Assembly (NCBI RefSeq): GCF_030408035.1
Contig: NZ_JASDCF010000012.1
Span: 31,114-95,113 of the forward strand
From: Psychrobacter sp. APC 3426
GTDB lineage: Bacteria; Pseudomonadota; Gammaproteobacteria; Pseudomonadales; Moraxellaceae
Direction of reading: 5' to 3'
Length of the DNA: 64,000 bases
Shown here one piece after another: positions 33,625 to 43,430 of this stretch. The notes under the pieces were generated by a model. It did no database searches. It had not been told where the DNA came from and was given only the letters and a program-made list of their open reading frames with translations. Position 1 is the stretch's first letter. Every line of letters starts with the position of its first letter. A program made the translations under genes and the position numbers.

Positions 33625-35379
33625 CTATAGCAAAATACGACGTGGATCAGCCAATAGTGTGGCGATATATCGGGTGAACACAGCAGCATCAGCGCCATTA
33701 ATCACGCGGTGATCATAAGACAATGACAGTGGCAGCATGAGACGCGGCTCAAACGTTTGCTTAGCGTCATTCCAGCGTGGTTGCTTGGTGGCTTCAGAGA
33801 CACCCAAGATACCGACTTGTGGCCAATTAACCAATGGCGTAAATGCCGTACCGCCTAAGTTGCCTTGGCTCGATATCGTAAAGCTTGCACCCTGCAAATC
33901 TTTAGTGCCTAGCTTTTTGTCACGCGCTTTGACAGCAAGCTCACCAATCTCAATGGCAATTTGCTTAAGCCCTTTGTCTTGTACGTTTTTGATGACTGGC
34001 ACTATCAGACCATCATCAGTCGCTACTGCAATCCCCATATTGACACTTTTGCGTAAGACAATTTGCGTATTGTCATCGCTCAAATGACTGTTAAAGCGTG
34101 GATGCTGTGTCAGAGCATAGGCGGTTGCTTTTACCACAAAGGCTAAAATAGTGAAGCCAATGCCTTCAGCTTTCATGCCACCTTTTAACTCACCGCGCAG
34201 TTTTTCTGTCTCAGTAATATCAGACAAATCAAACTGTGTCACTTGCGGCAGCAAGGTATTGTAGTTGAGCTGTGGTATTGAGACTTTTTGTAGACGGCTG
34301 AGGTCTTGTATCTCAGTCTCACCCCAAATCTCAGCATTGCTCATATCGGGTAAACTTGGCAGACCGGCAGAGCTCGATACATTGCTGTTGGTCGGTGCAG
34401 CTTTCTGCTTGCTAAGACTGTCTTTGACATGTGCAAACAAGTCTTCTTTAAGGATACGATCATTAAGCGCTGAGCCAGTCACTTGGCTGATATCTACGCC
34501 CAATTGCCGCGCAAGCTTACGCACAGCAGGACCAGCATAGACATCGACCAGCTTTTCATTGACTTGTGCTTCGCTCAATTTTTCGCCAGTATTATTGGCA
34601 GCATTATTAGTAGATTTAGCTGACTGTTTAGGCTCATCCGTCGTTTTTTTATCGACTTTGTCTGCTTTATTATCAGATTCAGCTGATTTCGAGCCTTGAG
34701 ATTCAGATGCCTTTGGCTTGGCATTATCTGGCTGTGACTCACTTGTACCGATGATGACAATAAAGTCTTGCCCATTGGCAACCATATCACCTGCTGCGAC
34801 CAGTATCTTTTCAATCTTGCCAGCCTCTGGTGCTGGCACTTCAACTGAGGCTTTGTCAGACTCAATCAGCAAAATTGACTGATCGGCACTGACGACATCG
34901 CCAACACTGACCATAATCTCAGCAACCTGCGCTTCATCCACACCCAAATCAGGCAAGGCATGAGTGGTCGCCTTTCCTGAATCGTTTGCAGGCTTAGCAT
35001 CAGCATTGCTATCAGAAGTCTCTGGTGCTTGAGTTTTATTTTCACTAGCGACAGTGGTGTCATTATTGTCACTGGTTGGCTCATCATCTTTTTTAGCATC
35101 ATCTTTTTCAATATCATCGCTCTCACTGCTGCTGTCTTCACTATCAGTGTCAGAATCGCTTTCAAGCTCAATCAGCACCATACCTTCGCTGACTTCATCG
35201 CCAACAGCGACACTGATTTTACTCACCTTACCAGCAGCCGAGCTTGGTACTTCAAACGAAGCCTTGTCAGATTCCAATAAAATAATGTTGTCATCTTTTT
35301 CAATGACGTCGCCAACTTCTACCATAATCTCGCTGACTTCGGCGCTATCGACACCCAAATCGGGGGCTTTAATGTCCAT
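33625..35379 (-). CDS. aceF: Pyruvate dehydrogenase E2 (dihydrolipoyl acetyltransferase)
   Basis: 584-aa E2 core of the pyruvate dehydrogenase complex. Two lipoyl domains carry lipoyl-Lys39 and Lys176 (ESDKAS in both), separated by acidic linkers rich in Ser, Asp and Glu. A peripheral-subunit-binding domain (YAGPAVRKLARQLGVD) lies around 280-320, and the catalytic domain ends with SYDHRVINGADAAVFTRYI, holding the active His. The usual HRxxDG Asp is Asn, as in Pseudomonas-type AceF. A strong AAGGAGATAAACC ribosome site precedes ATG 35379, only 25 bp after aceE. The linkers between domains are very rich in Asp and Ser. No E3 (lpd) gene follows. Confidence 0.97.
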   Translation of the reverse strand: MDIKAPDLGVDSAEVSEIMVEVGDVIEKDDNIILLESDKASFEVPSSAAGKVSKISVAVGDEVSEGMVLIELESDSDTDSEDSSSESDDIEKDDAKKDDEPTSDNNDTTVASENKTQAPETSDSNADAKPANDSGKATTHALPDLGVDEAQVAEIMVSVGDVVSADQSILLIESDKASVEVPAPEAGKIEKILVAAGDMVANGQDFIVIIGTSESQPDNAKPKASESQGSKSAESDNKADKVDKKTTDEPKQSAKSTNNAANNTGEKLSEAQVNEKLVDVYAGPAVRKLARQLGVDISQVTGSALNDRILKEDLFAHVKDSLSKQKAAPTNSNVSSSAGLPSLPDMSNAEIWGETEIQDLSRLQKVSIPQLNYNTLLPQVTQFDLSDITETEKLRGELKGGMKAEGIGFTILAFVVKATAYALTQHPRFNSHLSDDNTQIVLRKSVNMGIAVATDDGLIVPVIKNVQDKGLKQIAIEIGELAVKARDKKLGTKDLQGASFTISSQGNLGGTAFTPLVNWPQVGILGVSEATKQPRWNDAKQTFEPRLMLPLSLSYDHRVINGADAAVFTRYIATLLADPRRILL

Positions 35380-35404
35380 GGTTTATCTCCTTGTCTTATG
35401 GTTA

Positions 35405-38218
35405 TTATTCTTTGACATCGCCATCATTGAGTAAAGTCGCGTCAGCTTGGTCTTCTGCACGGCCCTCAGTGCTAATCTCATCATCATCTTCACCGACAAA
35501 CTCAGGCACAGGATGTGGGTTGACATTACCAGGGGCTGGTGCATCGGGAGAATGGTCAAAATAAGGCTGTTGCTGCCATGCAGGTGGCTGATCCACATCG
35601 ATCCCTAAACTTGAAATAGCGTCTTTAACCAAGCGCATCTCAACCTCACCTTCATCCGCTAAGCGTTTCAATGTCGCAACGACGATATGCGCTGCATCAA
35701 CGTTGAAAAAGCTTCGCAGTTTTTCACGAGTGTCTGAGCGACCATAACCATCGGTACCTAAAGTCGTGTAAGGACGGCTGTCTGGCAACCAAGCACGAAT
35801 CTGCTCTGAGTAATTGCGCATATAATCAGTCGCTGCGACCACAATCCCTTCGTGCGGCGCTAATTGCTCAGTGACCCAAGGCACTCTTTCTTCATCCATT
35901 GGATGCAGACGGTTGTAATCATCACATGCCATAGCATCACGAGTTAGCTCGTTAAAGCTGGTCACACTCCAAACGTTGGACGTGATATTAAACTCGTCCT
36001 TTAGAATTTTCGCCGCTTTTTGTACTTCGCGTAAAATAACACCAGAACCTAATAGCTGCACCTGACTTGAACCATTGTCCTCAAGCAAATACATACCACG
36101 CTTGATGCCTTCTTCTATGCCTTCTGGCATCGCTGGTTGTTCGTAGTTTTCATTCATTAAGGTCAAGTAATAATAAACGCGTTCGCCCTCGCCATACATA
36201 CGGCGTAGGCCATCATGCATGACAACTGCCAACTCATATCCAAAGCAAGGATCATAGGTCACACAGTTCGGTACAACGTTAAATAATATCTGTGAGTGAC
36301 CATCTTGATGCTGCAAACCTTCGCCATTCAGTGTTGTACGCCCAGCGGTCGCACCGAATAAAAACCCTTGCGCCTGACAATCACCCGCTGCCCACGCCAA
36401 GTCCCCTACGCGCTGGAAGCCAAACATTGAATAATAGATATACATTGGAATCATCGGCAGTGCGTTCACTGAATAGCTGGTTGCTAGCGCAATCCATGTA
36501 CTCATCGCGCCTGCTTCATTGATGCCTTCTTCTAGCATGTGACCGTCGATGGCTTCTTTATAACCCATCAACGCTTCACTGTCTTCTGGTGTATATTTCT
36601 GTCCAGAAGCTGAATAAATACCCAATTGACGGAACATGCCTTCTAGACCAAAAGTACGCGCTTCATCAGGAACGATAGGCACAACACGATCTTGGATGTC
36701 TTTATTTTTTAGCATCGCTGATAGCAAGCGTACAAACACCATGGTGGTCGATTGCTCTTTACCGTTACTGCCTTTAAGCACGCGATCAAAAATAGACAAA
36801 TCTGGAATGTTCAGCGGAATATGACCACTGCGGCGATTGGGCAGATGACCACCTAACGCTTCACGGCGACCTTTTAGGTACTTCATCTCGAGTGAATCTT
36901 CTTTTGGACGATAAAACGGCAGCGTCTCTAACTCCTCATCGCTAAAGGGTAAATCAAAGCGATCACGGAAATACATCAAAGCTTCGTGGTCGAGTTTTTT
37001 AATTTGATGTGATTTATTCACCGCTTGCGCTTGCGTGGATAAACCATAGCCTTTAACGGTTTTTACCAAGACGACGGTTGGCTGACCTTTGGTTTTCATC
37101 GCTTCACTAAAGGCGGCATAAACCTTCATCGGATCATGACCACCACGGTTTAGACGCGCGATATCATGGTCAGACAGCTCGTTTGCCATCTCCTCTAGCT
37201 CAGGATATTTGCCAAAGAACTCTTTACGCGTAAACTCAGGGGTACGGGCTTCATATAGCTGGTACTCACCATCGACCACTTCTTCCATACGATGTTTGAG
37301 CACGCCTGTCACATCTTTATCAAGCAGCGTATCCCAATTGCCGCCCCAAATAACCTTAATTACACGCCAGCCTGCACCGCGGAATACCGATTCTAGCTCT
37401 TGGATAATTTTGCCGTTACCACGTACCGGGCCATCAAGGCGCTGTAGATTACAGTTAACCACCCAAATTAAGTTGTCCAGCTTCTCACGACCAGCGAGAG
37501 AAATCGCGCCCAAGCTTTCTGGCTCATCCGTCTCACCATCACCCAAGAACGTCCAAATTTTACGGTCTTCTCTTTCAAGTAACCCGCGGTTTTCCATATA
37601 GCGATGCACGTGGGCATGATAAATGGACATAATAGGACCAAGCCCCATCGATACCGTAGGGAACTGCCAATAGTCAGGCATTAAGTATGGATGCGGATAA
37701 CTTGACAGCCCTTTACCACCAACTTCACGACGGAAGTTGTCTAGCTGATCTTCCGTTAAACGACCTTCTAGATAAGAACGGGCATAGATACCGGGCGCTG
37801 AGTGACCTTGATAATAAATCATATCACCACCGAAGTGATCACTTGCGGCTCGGAAGAAATGGTTAAACCCTGTCTCATAAAGCGTGGCACTAGAAGCAAA
37901 TGTCGCTAAGTGTCCACCCAAATCGTCATCGTTTTTGTTGGCGCGCATCACCATCGCGAGCGCATTGTAGCGAATCAAAGCACGAATCTTTCGCTCAATG
38001 GTCAAATCGCCAGGGTACATTGGCTCATCTTCAACGGCGATGGTATTGATATAGGCGGTATCGAGACGGTTGAACGGCAGGTCTTCTTGAACTGCCATGT
38101 TATATAGAGCTTTTAATAAAAACTGTGCGCGATCCTTGTCCGCATGTTTAATCACAGATTCGAAGGCTTCCAGCCACTCTTGGGTTTCGGTGCTATCAGC
38201 ATCCTTATAATAATTCAT
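35405..38218 (-). CDS. aceE: Pyruvate dehydrogenase E1 (homodimeric)
   Basis: 937-aa thiamine-diphosphate enzyme that decarboxylates pyruvate and passes the acetyl group to the E2 lipoyl. The ThDP motif GDGETDEPES...VNCNLQRLDGPV is visible (about residues 228-266), as are HQIKKLDHEALMYFRDR and GFQRVGDLAWAAGDCQAQGF. Length fits the gammaproteobacterial homodimeric E1 (887 aa in E. coli) with a Pro/Asp-rich C-terminal extension of about 40 residues. An AAAGGACAAACAAAG leader gives the ribosome site. First gene of aceE-aceF. Confidence 0.97.
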   Translation of the reverse strand: MNYYKDADSTETQEWLEAFESVIKHADKDRAQFLLKALYNMAVQEDLPFNRLDTAYINTIAVEDEPMYPGDLTIERKIRALIRYNALAMVMRANKNDDDLGGHLATFASSATLYETGFNHFFRAASDHFGGDMIYYQGHSAPGIYARSYLEGRLTEDQLDNFRREVGGKGLSSYPHPYLMPDYWQFPTVSMGLGPIMSIYHAHVHRYMENRGLLEREDRKIWTFLGDGETDEPESLGAISLAGREKLDNLIWVVNCNLQRLDGPVRGNGKIIQELESVFRGAGWRVIKVIWGGNWDTLLDKDVTGVLKHRMEEVVDGEYQLYEARTPEFTRKEFFGKYPELEEMANELSDHDIARLNRGGHDPMKVYAAFSEAMKTKGQPTVVLVKTVKGYGLSTQAQAVNKSHQIKKLDHEALMYFRDRFDLPFSDEELETLPFYRPKEDSLEMKYLKGRREALGGHLPNRRSGHIPLNIPDLSIFDRVLKGSNGKEQSTTMVFVRLLSAMLKNKDIQDRVVPIVPDEARTFGLEGMFRQLGIYSASGQKYTPEDSEALMGYKEAIDGHMLEEGINEAGAMSTWIALATSYSVNALPMIPMYIYYSMFGFQRVGDLAWAAGDCQAQGFLFGATAGRTTLNGEGLQHQDGHSQILFNVVPNCVTYDPCFGYELAVVMHDGLRRMYGEGERVYYYLTLMNENYEQPAMPEGIEEGIKRGMYLLEDNGSSQVQLLGSGVILREVQKAAKILKDEFNITSNVWSVTSFNELTRDAMACDDYNRLHPMDEERVPWVTEQLAPHEGIVVAATDYMRNYSEQIRAWLPDSRPYTTLGTDGYGRSDTREKLRSFFNVDAAHIVVATLKRLADEGEVEMRLVKDAISSLGIDVDQPPAWQQQPYFDHSPDAPAPGNVNPHPVPEFVGEDDDEISTEGRAEDQADATLLNDGDVKE

Positions 38219-39044
38219 CTTTGTTTGTCCTTTTTTATTGGTCAGCCCTGCTTTATAACAGGGAATTATTAAATCAATGTATTACTCAATACTGTCGTGT
38301 GCGCATGGTTTACTCAATGACTTCCTTGTTAATTTTATAGGAGTGGTTTTGATGTACTTTAAGAGATGTGTCGACTGCTATATATGACCATTAAATGATA
38401 ATGAGTCTTTATTATAGGCGCTTATTGGCGAGTTGTTTATAGCGCTGAGAAAATGGCGATATGAGATGTATTTTTTAAATAAATAATGATTAGTTATTAA
38501 GTAAATAATTATAGCTTACGATACGTTTGATACGCAATTGGACGCATATACGCTATCGATACTACCTATTACTTTGTAGATAAAAATCCAATTACATGCC
38601 ACCAGTCAATAATTAACCACTAGGGCGTGTCCTGATTTTGAAAATGATGATAAAAATGAGATAAATTGAAGTCAAACAAGGAAAATAACGCAGATAATAT
38701 CGGGATACTAGCCAGTTATTTGACGCCGTTTGGCAAAATTTAGCCATTTTTAGCCCATTTAGATGCAATCGTTCAGATTGAGGACACGCCCTAGTGCAGA
38801 CCCTCTCAGGCACAAATGTAAACAATCCTGACGCACCTTATTTCAATGAAAAAACGTTAAGTGTTTTGTGACACTCCTATTTAGATATCGCTAGGGTATT
38901 GCCATTGGAGCTGTGAAAACTACCGACTGTCGTCTATTAGATGCTAATCTATATTCAATCTGTAATAATATTGTAGGAAAAGTATTTTTTATTAACGTTT
39001 TTTCTCATACTTTTTCACACATTCTAATTATTGGAAATGGTGCC
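38219..39044. other. Long divergent intergenic region containing a MITE
   Basis: 826 bp between aceE (reading left) and the surface-protein gene (reading right). It contains the MITE at 38618-38796. The rest is AT-rich and shows no supported gene. The upstream GTG-started extension of the surface protein (38913-39044) is considered leader DNA. Confidence 0.5.
38618..38796. mobile_element. MITE-like element, family 1, copy B (intact ends)
   Basis: 179 bp with 16-bp perfect terminal inverted repeats: CACTAGGGCGTGTCCT at 38618-38633 and its complement at 38781-38796. No ORF of note. Its interior matches the relic at 8711-8895. The GGG...CCC ends abut TA on both sides, which would fit a 2-bp TA target as in IS5/IS427-type elements (inference). 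No transposase of this type is in the window. Confidence 0.88.
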
Positions 39045-42000
39045 ATGCATAAAGCTCAACACTTTTTAGATTCAGTCAGTTCACGTAACTCTGGTAACTA
39101 TACATACCAACTACTGAGCCTGATGGGCTTTATGGTGCTGTTATTGGTCAGTAGCTCTGTGTTTGCATTAGAAGACAATCCTGGTGCAACTTGTCCAGCT
39201 AATAGCTTTCAGGGCAGCTTAACCTCTAGTGATTATAGTAATCTAGTATCGGCTACTAATTCCAACAACTACATTGCTGTCTCTGGTAATATACCTTTAG
39301 AAATTCGAACGACTCTACAAGAGTCTAGTACCAATACTGTTCAAAGCGCGTATGAACCTTTTACTAATTCAGGCAAGACCGCTATTAATATCAGACGCAC
39401 CTTTCCTAATACGTCAGCATCAACCGATATTACATTGAATTTTCGCAATAGCCTTACTAAAGAGCCTTTATATCTGACCAACGTTGCCTTGAGTGCTTTT
39501 GATATTGATTATGCAAACCGTAGAGGCAATCGCTTCTATGATTATGTTAAATTTAGCGGTATAACAGAAGATGGACGTGAAATACTTAGTAGACAGCAGA
39601 GCATACCCGGTTCTTTCATTACTAACTTTGAACAACGAGGTTTGTTTACTGGTGGTAGTACAGGCCGCAGCAATAATTGCTCAGCACAAAATCTAGATAC
39701 TCGTTGCCAAGGCTCTATCCAGTTTCCTGAACCTGTAAGTTCAGTGATGATCAGTTATACCAATACGGGAACTCTGATCAATTCATCTCCAACGAATCAA
39801 GAGGTGGATATCAGTTTAGACAACTACTGTTACGCGCCGCCGTCGCAGTCTTACGAGATTAGTAAAACGGATAATGTGACCAGTATTAGCACTAATAATA
39901 CAACTACTTATACCATCAAAGTCACCAATACAGGTGGTAATGCTCTACAAAATATTATCTTAAAAGATCCTGTTGTATCGGGACTCAGTAAACAATCTAA
40001 CATTACTTGTGATACCTCCGATACTGCCAATGTGTGTAGCACACCGCCTACTGTGACTCAACTAGAACGATCAACAGGTTTTACTATTCCCACTCTTGCC
40101 GCTGGCAAAAGTTATAGTATCAAAGTACCTACTCTGGTCACTGCTGCATCAGGAACCGATGTTACTAATACTGCGACTATCAGCCACACAACACTAGCCG
40201 ACAAGAGTAGCTCTGATACGAATAGCGTCACTTCTATATTTGACGGTGGATCCTTTAATACGCCTGCTACTTGTCCAAGCGGTCATAAAATGTATTATAT
40301 AGGTGCCAATCCTCCATCGTTTAGTCCTATAAATTCCCAACTGCTAAACTGGACTTCTGGAAATACATCAAGGACTTTTACCTTTGAAGAGTCTGCAGGT
40401 AACAAGACATTTTTGATTAGCTTCTCTGGTATCAGGAACTTGAATAGCAATAACGGCACTCCTCCCTATTTTGGTTCTATTAATGGCGTAACCACCTCTG
40501 CTATCAATATGCAACATGTCTCTGCTGCGGTAGAAACTAACCATATTTTAGACATTAGTATAAATCGTACTATTAGTAAGTCCGGCTACAAAATACAAGA
40601 CTTGGACTCTACTATTGCCTCAGGTCAGATACCTTATATTGAACAAGTTGATGTCTCTAATAGTGGTGGTCAGCTTACATTTAATGATGTTTTTCACACC
40701 ATCAACTCTGGTAGAAATATCGTTACTGCTATTAGAGAAAAGAACTGTGGCGTTGGCGAGTGTACTATCGACGCAACTTGGGGTTACAACACTGCCAATA
40801 CGCCTTTTAGCCTAAAGCACAACAATTCATTTACCGAAAGAAGAAGAAGCCCACACACCGTTGGCTACTCTGATTTCTACTTTTGCCTTGCACCACCTCA
40901 GATCATCGTGAACAAACTGTTAGATGGTAGCCGCGTGGACGGCGATGATCAATTCCGTATTGAATTGCGTCGCACGGATAATAATGCTTTTGTACAAGCT
41001 TTTACGACGACTGGATCCGGTGATGTAGTCACTGATAACACAACCACAGTCACCACTCTGACTGAAGGAGTTAACTATACGGTCTCTGAGGGAATTATCA
41101 ATGGTAATCTACTTGATTACCAGACCACTTATACGTGTTCAAACGCAACCACTGGCACTAATGAAGTCTTTAGTAGTGGTGAGATGCCAGTGAATGCTGC
41201 TGGTACGCGTCGCACCTTTGCTATAAATAATGTGAGCTATGGTGATGAGATTACTTGTAACGTTACTAACACGCCGTCTCAATATACCTTCTCGGGTATA
41301 GTGTTCAATGACAATGGTGGTATTTCTAGCGAAGATAAATTTGATACATCGAGCACCTTTACAGGTAACTCGTCTTACTTCAATGGTCAATTCGACTCGT
41401 CGGTCGAGTCAGGCTTATCTCATCCTGATCTAAAGGTGAGTTTAAATGATTGTAACGGTACTATTATCGATGCTACAAACAGCCCTAACCCTCAATCTAT
41501 ACCAATCTCAGGCCAGTATAATTTTATAGTACAAGCAGATAAATTACCGGATAATAATACCGTTTGTATTACCGAAATAGAACCAGATCCGTGGAGCGAC
41601 TACCCTGTAGATACTACGCCGAATGAGTATGAGTTTACTCTGAAGTCGGGATTGTTTAACTATAAAACAGGGGTGCAAGACAATACAGGTAATACTCTAA
41701 ATCTTGACTTTGGTGAAGTTATAAGAAATCAGTCTGCGTTAGTGCTTACTAAGTCTCAATACGTACATCAGTGCGACGATACACTAGATTTGACGAATCC
41801 AGCGATTAATCAGCCGACCTCTGACCCAATGGTAGGATTTAGCGATCAACCGCCTAGCACGAACGTTGATCCTGGTCAGTGTATCGCCTATAAAATCACC
41901 GCAACCAATCGCGGCAATATCGATCTTAATGACATCGTTGTCAGCGACACCTTGCAAAAAGACGGTGTTGGCGGCGCTACAGTGACATCAACGCTGGCTG

Positions 42001-42134
42001 ACGCGGTTAGCACAGCTGATGGCTTCGCTACTGATAGAGCGATAGGATACAACGGTACGATAAGCACTCAGCCATTTAACTTAAATGGTAAAGCCGTGCG
42101 TTCATTCTATTTCAATACCCAATACGGTAAATGA
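39045..42134 (+). CDS. Large exported DUF11/Sdr-like surface protein
   Basis: 1029 aa from ATG 39045, which has GGAAATGG upstream; the frame is open to a GTG at 38913 but that part looks like leader. An extended signal peptide ends ...LLLVSSSVFA before LEDNPGATC. It then has a Cys-containing N-terminal domain, a DUF11 module (about 275-395: YTIKVTNTGGNALQNIILKD), a second Cys-rich domain (about 405-620), a prealbumin-like repeat (VNKLLDGSRVDGDDQFRIEL), an Sdr-B-like segment (YTFSGIVFNDNGG), and a C-terminal DUF11-like module from about 898 with Cys910 and Cys946 (QCIAYKITATNRG). No LPXTG, autotransporter barrel or T9 sorting domain was seen. It heads the surface-protein locus. Function unknown; adhesin-like by architecture. 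Confidence 0.8.
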   Translation: MHKAQHFLDSVSSRNSGNYTYQLLSLMGFMVLLLVSSSVFALEDNPGATCPANSFQGSLTSSDYSNLVSATNSNNYIAVSGNIPLEIRTTLQESSTNTVQSAYEPFTNSGKTAINIRRTFPNTSASTDITLNFRNSLTKEPLYLTNVALSAFDIDYANRRGNRFYDYVKFSGITEDGREILSRQQSIPGSFITNFEQRGLFTGGSTGRSNNCSAQNLDTRCQGSIQFPEPVSSVMISYTNTGTLINSSPTNQEVDISLDNYCYAPPSQSYEISKTDNVTSISTNNTTTYTIKVTNTGGNALQNIILKDPVVSGLSKQSNITCDTSDTANVCSTPPTVTQLERSTGFTIPTLAAGKSYSIKVPTLVTAASGTDVTNTATISHTTLADKSSSDTNSVTSIFDGGSFNTPATCPSGHKMYYIGANPPSFSPINSQLLNWTSGNTSRTFTFEESAGNKTFLISFSGIRNLNSNNGTPPYFGSINGVTTSAINMQHVSAAVETNHILDISINRTISKSGYKIQDLDSTIASGQIPYIEQVDVSNSGGQLTFNDVFHTINSGRNIVTAIREKNCGVGECTIDATWGYNTANTPFSLKHNNSFTERRRSPHTVGYSDFYFCLAPPQIIVNKLLDGSRVDGDDQFRIELRRTDNNAFVQAFTTTGSGDVVTDNTTTVTTLTEGVNYTVSEGIINGNLLDYQTTYTCSNATTGTNEVFSSGEMPVNAAGTRRTFAINNVSYGDEITCNVTNTPSQYTFSGIVFNDNGGISSEDKFDTSSTFTGNSSYFNGQFDSSVESGLSHPDLKVSLNDCNGTIIDATNSPNPQSIPISGQYNFIVQADKLPDNNTVCITEIEPDPWSDYPVDTTPNEYEFTLKSGLFNYKTGVQDNTGNTLNLDFGEVIRNQSALVLTKSQYVHQCDDTLDLTNPAINQPTSDPMVGFSDQPPSTNVDPGQCIAYKITATNRGNIDLNDIVVSDTLQKDGVGGATVTSTLADAVSTADGFATDRAIGYNGTISTQPFNLNGKAVRSFYFNTQYGK

Positions 42135-42852
42135 GAAGTCGATTAATACCCCCTTACCTCGTTAGGTATTTTGACTGCTCTAAAAAAGTCTGACTTCAAA
42201 TAGACCTTGTCCTTGTGATAAGGTCTATTTGAATAAACAGCCATGCTTTATCAGTAACTATTGGCTGCCGCTAAGATAACAAAGTAAAGTATGTGCATCA
42301 TAGCTTTAGACAATCGATAGGAACTGATACAGCATCTGATTATTAACTATCATGGCATGATTCTTGCTCAGTTATAAGTGGCACAACACGAAGATCAGAT
42401 ACAAAGCAATAGATAACATCAATGACGGTAATGACGACTATAAGGCAGCTGACAAGGTTCACTTAAATAGTTGTGTAATAATAAGTCGTCATTTGTTATG
42501 TTTTTACAATTAGATAACCATCTCTTTCAATATATAAAGAACCATCTGTAATTTTTTACCTATTATATCAGGCACTTATATTTAGAATTTTAGACATGCA
42601 GTCGTTATCCTAAGTACTATAACGTCTATATGATAATACACTTACCATAGGGCGGTTAAATAGTACCGCTCATCGTTTTTATAGTGAATGTTTGTAAAGG
42701 CTTTGTAATAATACCCTTGAGAACATTTTCTCGTTTCTATCAGCGTAGCTACTCATTATAGTGATTTATAGCGTATTTACTTAATCACGTCATACTATGA
42801 GCTGTAAAGTAAAGGTTGCATTGATAGTCGTGATTTTAGGAAGGAATACCCA
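42135..42852. other. Intergenic region within the surface-protein locus
   Basis: 718 bp without a supported gene. It begins with a 14-bp perfect hairpin (42195-42233) and ends with the leader of the 154-aa gene. The length suggests an independent promoter for the 42853-51956 group. Confidence 0.5.
42195..42233 (+). terminator. Hairpin after the first surface-protein gene
   Basis: TTCAAATAGACCTT (42195-42208) pairs perfectly with AAGGTCTATTTGAA (42220-42233). There is no strong T run after it, so termination is plausible but not certain. Confidence 0.55.
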
Positions 42853-43317
42853 ATGAAAGGTTTTAATTATTTACGTAGTATCTTAATCGCTGGTGTGGTA
42901 TCGACTGCCGCACTGAGCGCAGCCTATGCAGAAGACGCGCTCTCTATGGAGCTGACTGCCAATAAAGTAGCAAAAGATGCCGAAGGCAAAACAGTTTACT
43001 TGCCTGTCAGAAATGCTGCTGCAGGTACTGTCGTTCAGTACAAGGCCACTTACACCAACACGATTAACAAAGACATCAGTGACTTGGCAGTAACGCTACC
43101 TGTCCCAGCCAATATGACATTCACTGGGGAGGCTCATCCAACCAGCGCACAAGCCAGTATCGATGGAAAAAACTATGCCGACATGCCCTTGATGCGCAAA
43201 GTCAATGGCAAGCTAGTCAAAATCCCACTGTCTGAATACCGTGCATTACGCTGGAACATTAAGCTATTACCTGCAAAAAAATCTGCTGATGTATCGCTCA
43301 ATACTATTGTCAATTAA
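42853..43317 (+). CDS. Small exported DUF11-like protein
   Basis: 154 aa with signal peptide MKGFNYLRSILIAGVVSTAALSAAYA cleaved before EDALSME. The mature part is one immunoglobulin-like/DUF11-type domain: AGTVVQYKATYTNTINKDISDLAVTLPVPANMTF, then LSEYRALRWNIKLLPAKKSADVSL. No Cys in the mature chain. A GGAAGGAATACCC ribosome site precedes ATG 42853. It starts a group of four same-strand exported genes and is 113 bp upstream of the 700-aa DUF11 protein. Proteins of this form often accompany large DUF11 proteins in related bacteria, but no function is known to me; a subunit or chaperone-like role is conjecture. Confidence 0.75.
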   Translation: MKGFNYLRSILIAGVVSTAALSAAYAEDALSMELTANKVAKDAEGKTVYLPVRNAAAGTVVQYKATYTNTINKDISDLAVTLPVPANMTFTGEAHPTSAQASIDGKNYADMPLMRKVNGKLVKIPLSEYRALRWNIKLLPAKKSADVSLNTIVN

Positions 43318-43430
43318 TTATTACCAATCAAATCTCCTTTTAAGCCAATAAATAATTATTTTATTTATTCGCTATTTAGAGCTTTCTCTTTAACCTGCAA
43401 TACTTTGCTTTAACCTTTTAGGACTTCTTT

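Noticed and set aside
35054..35434. 126-aa ORF opposite aceF
   Set aside because: It is antisense to the Ser/Asp-rich E2 linker; its Ser/Leu-rich composition is a mirror of that low-complexity stretch.
38913..39044. 44-residue N-terminal extension of the 1029-aa protein from a GTG
   Set aside because: It would place another hydrophobic segment before a good signal peptide, and the ATG at 39045 has a better ribosome site.
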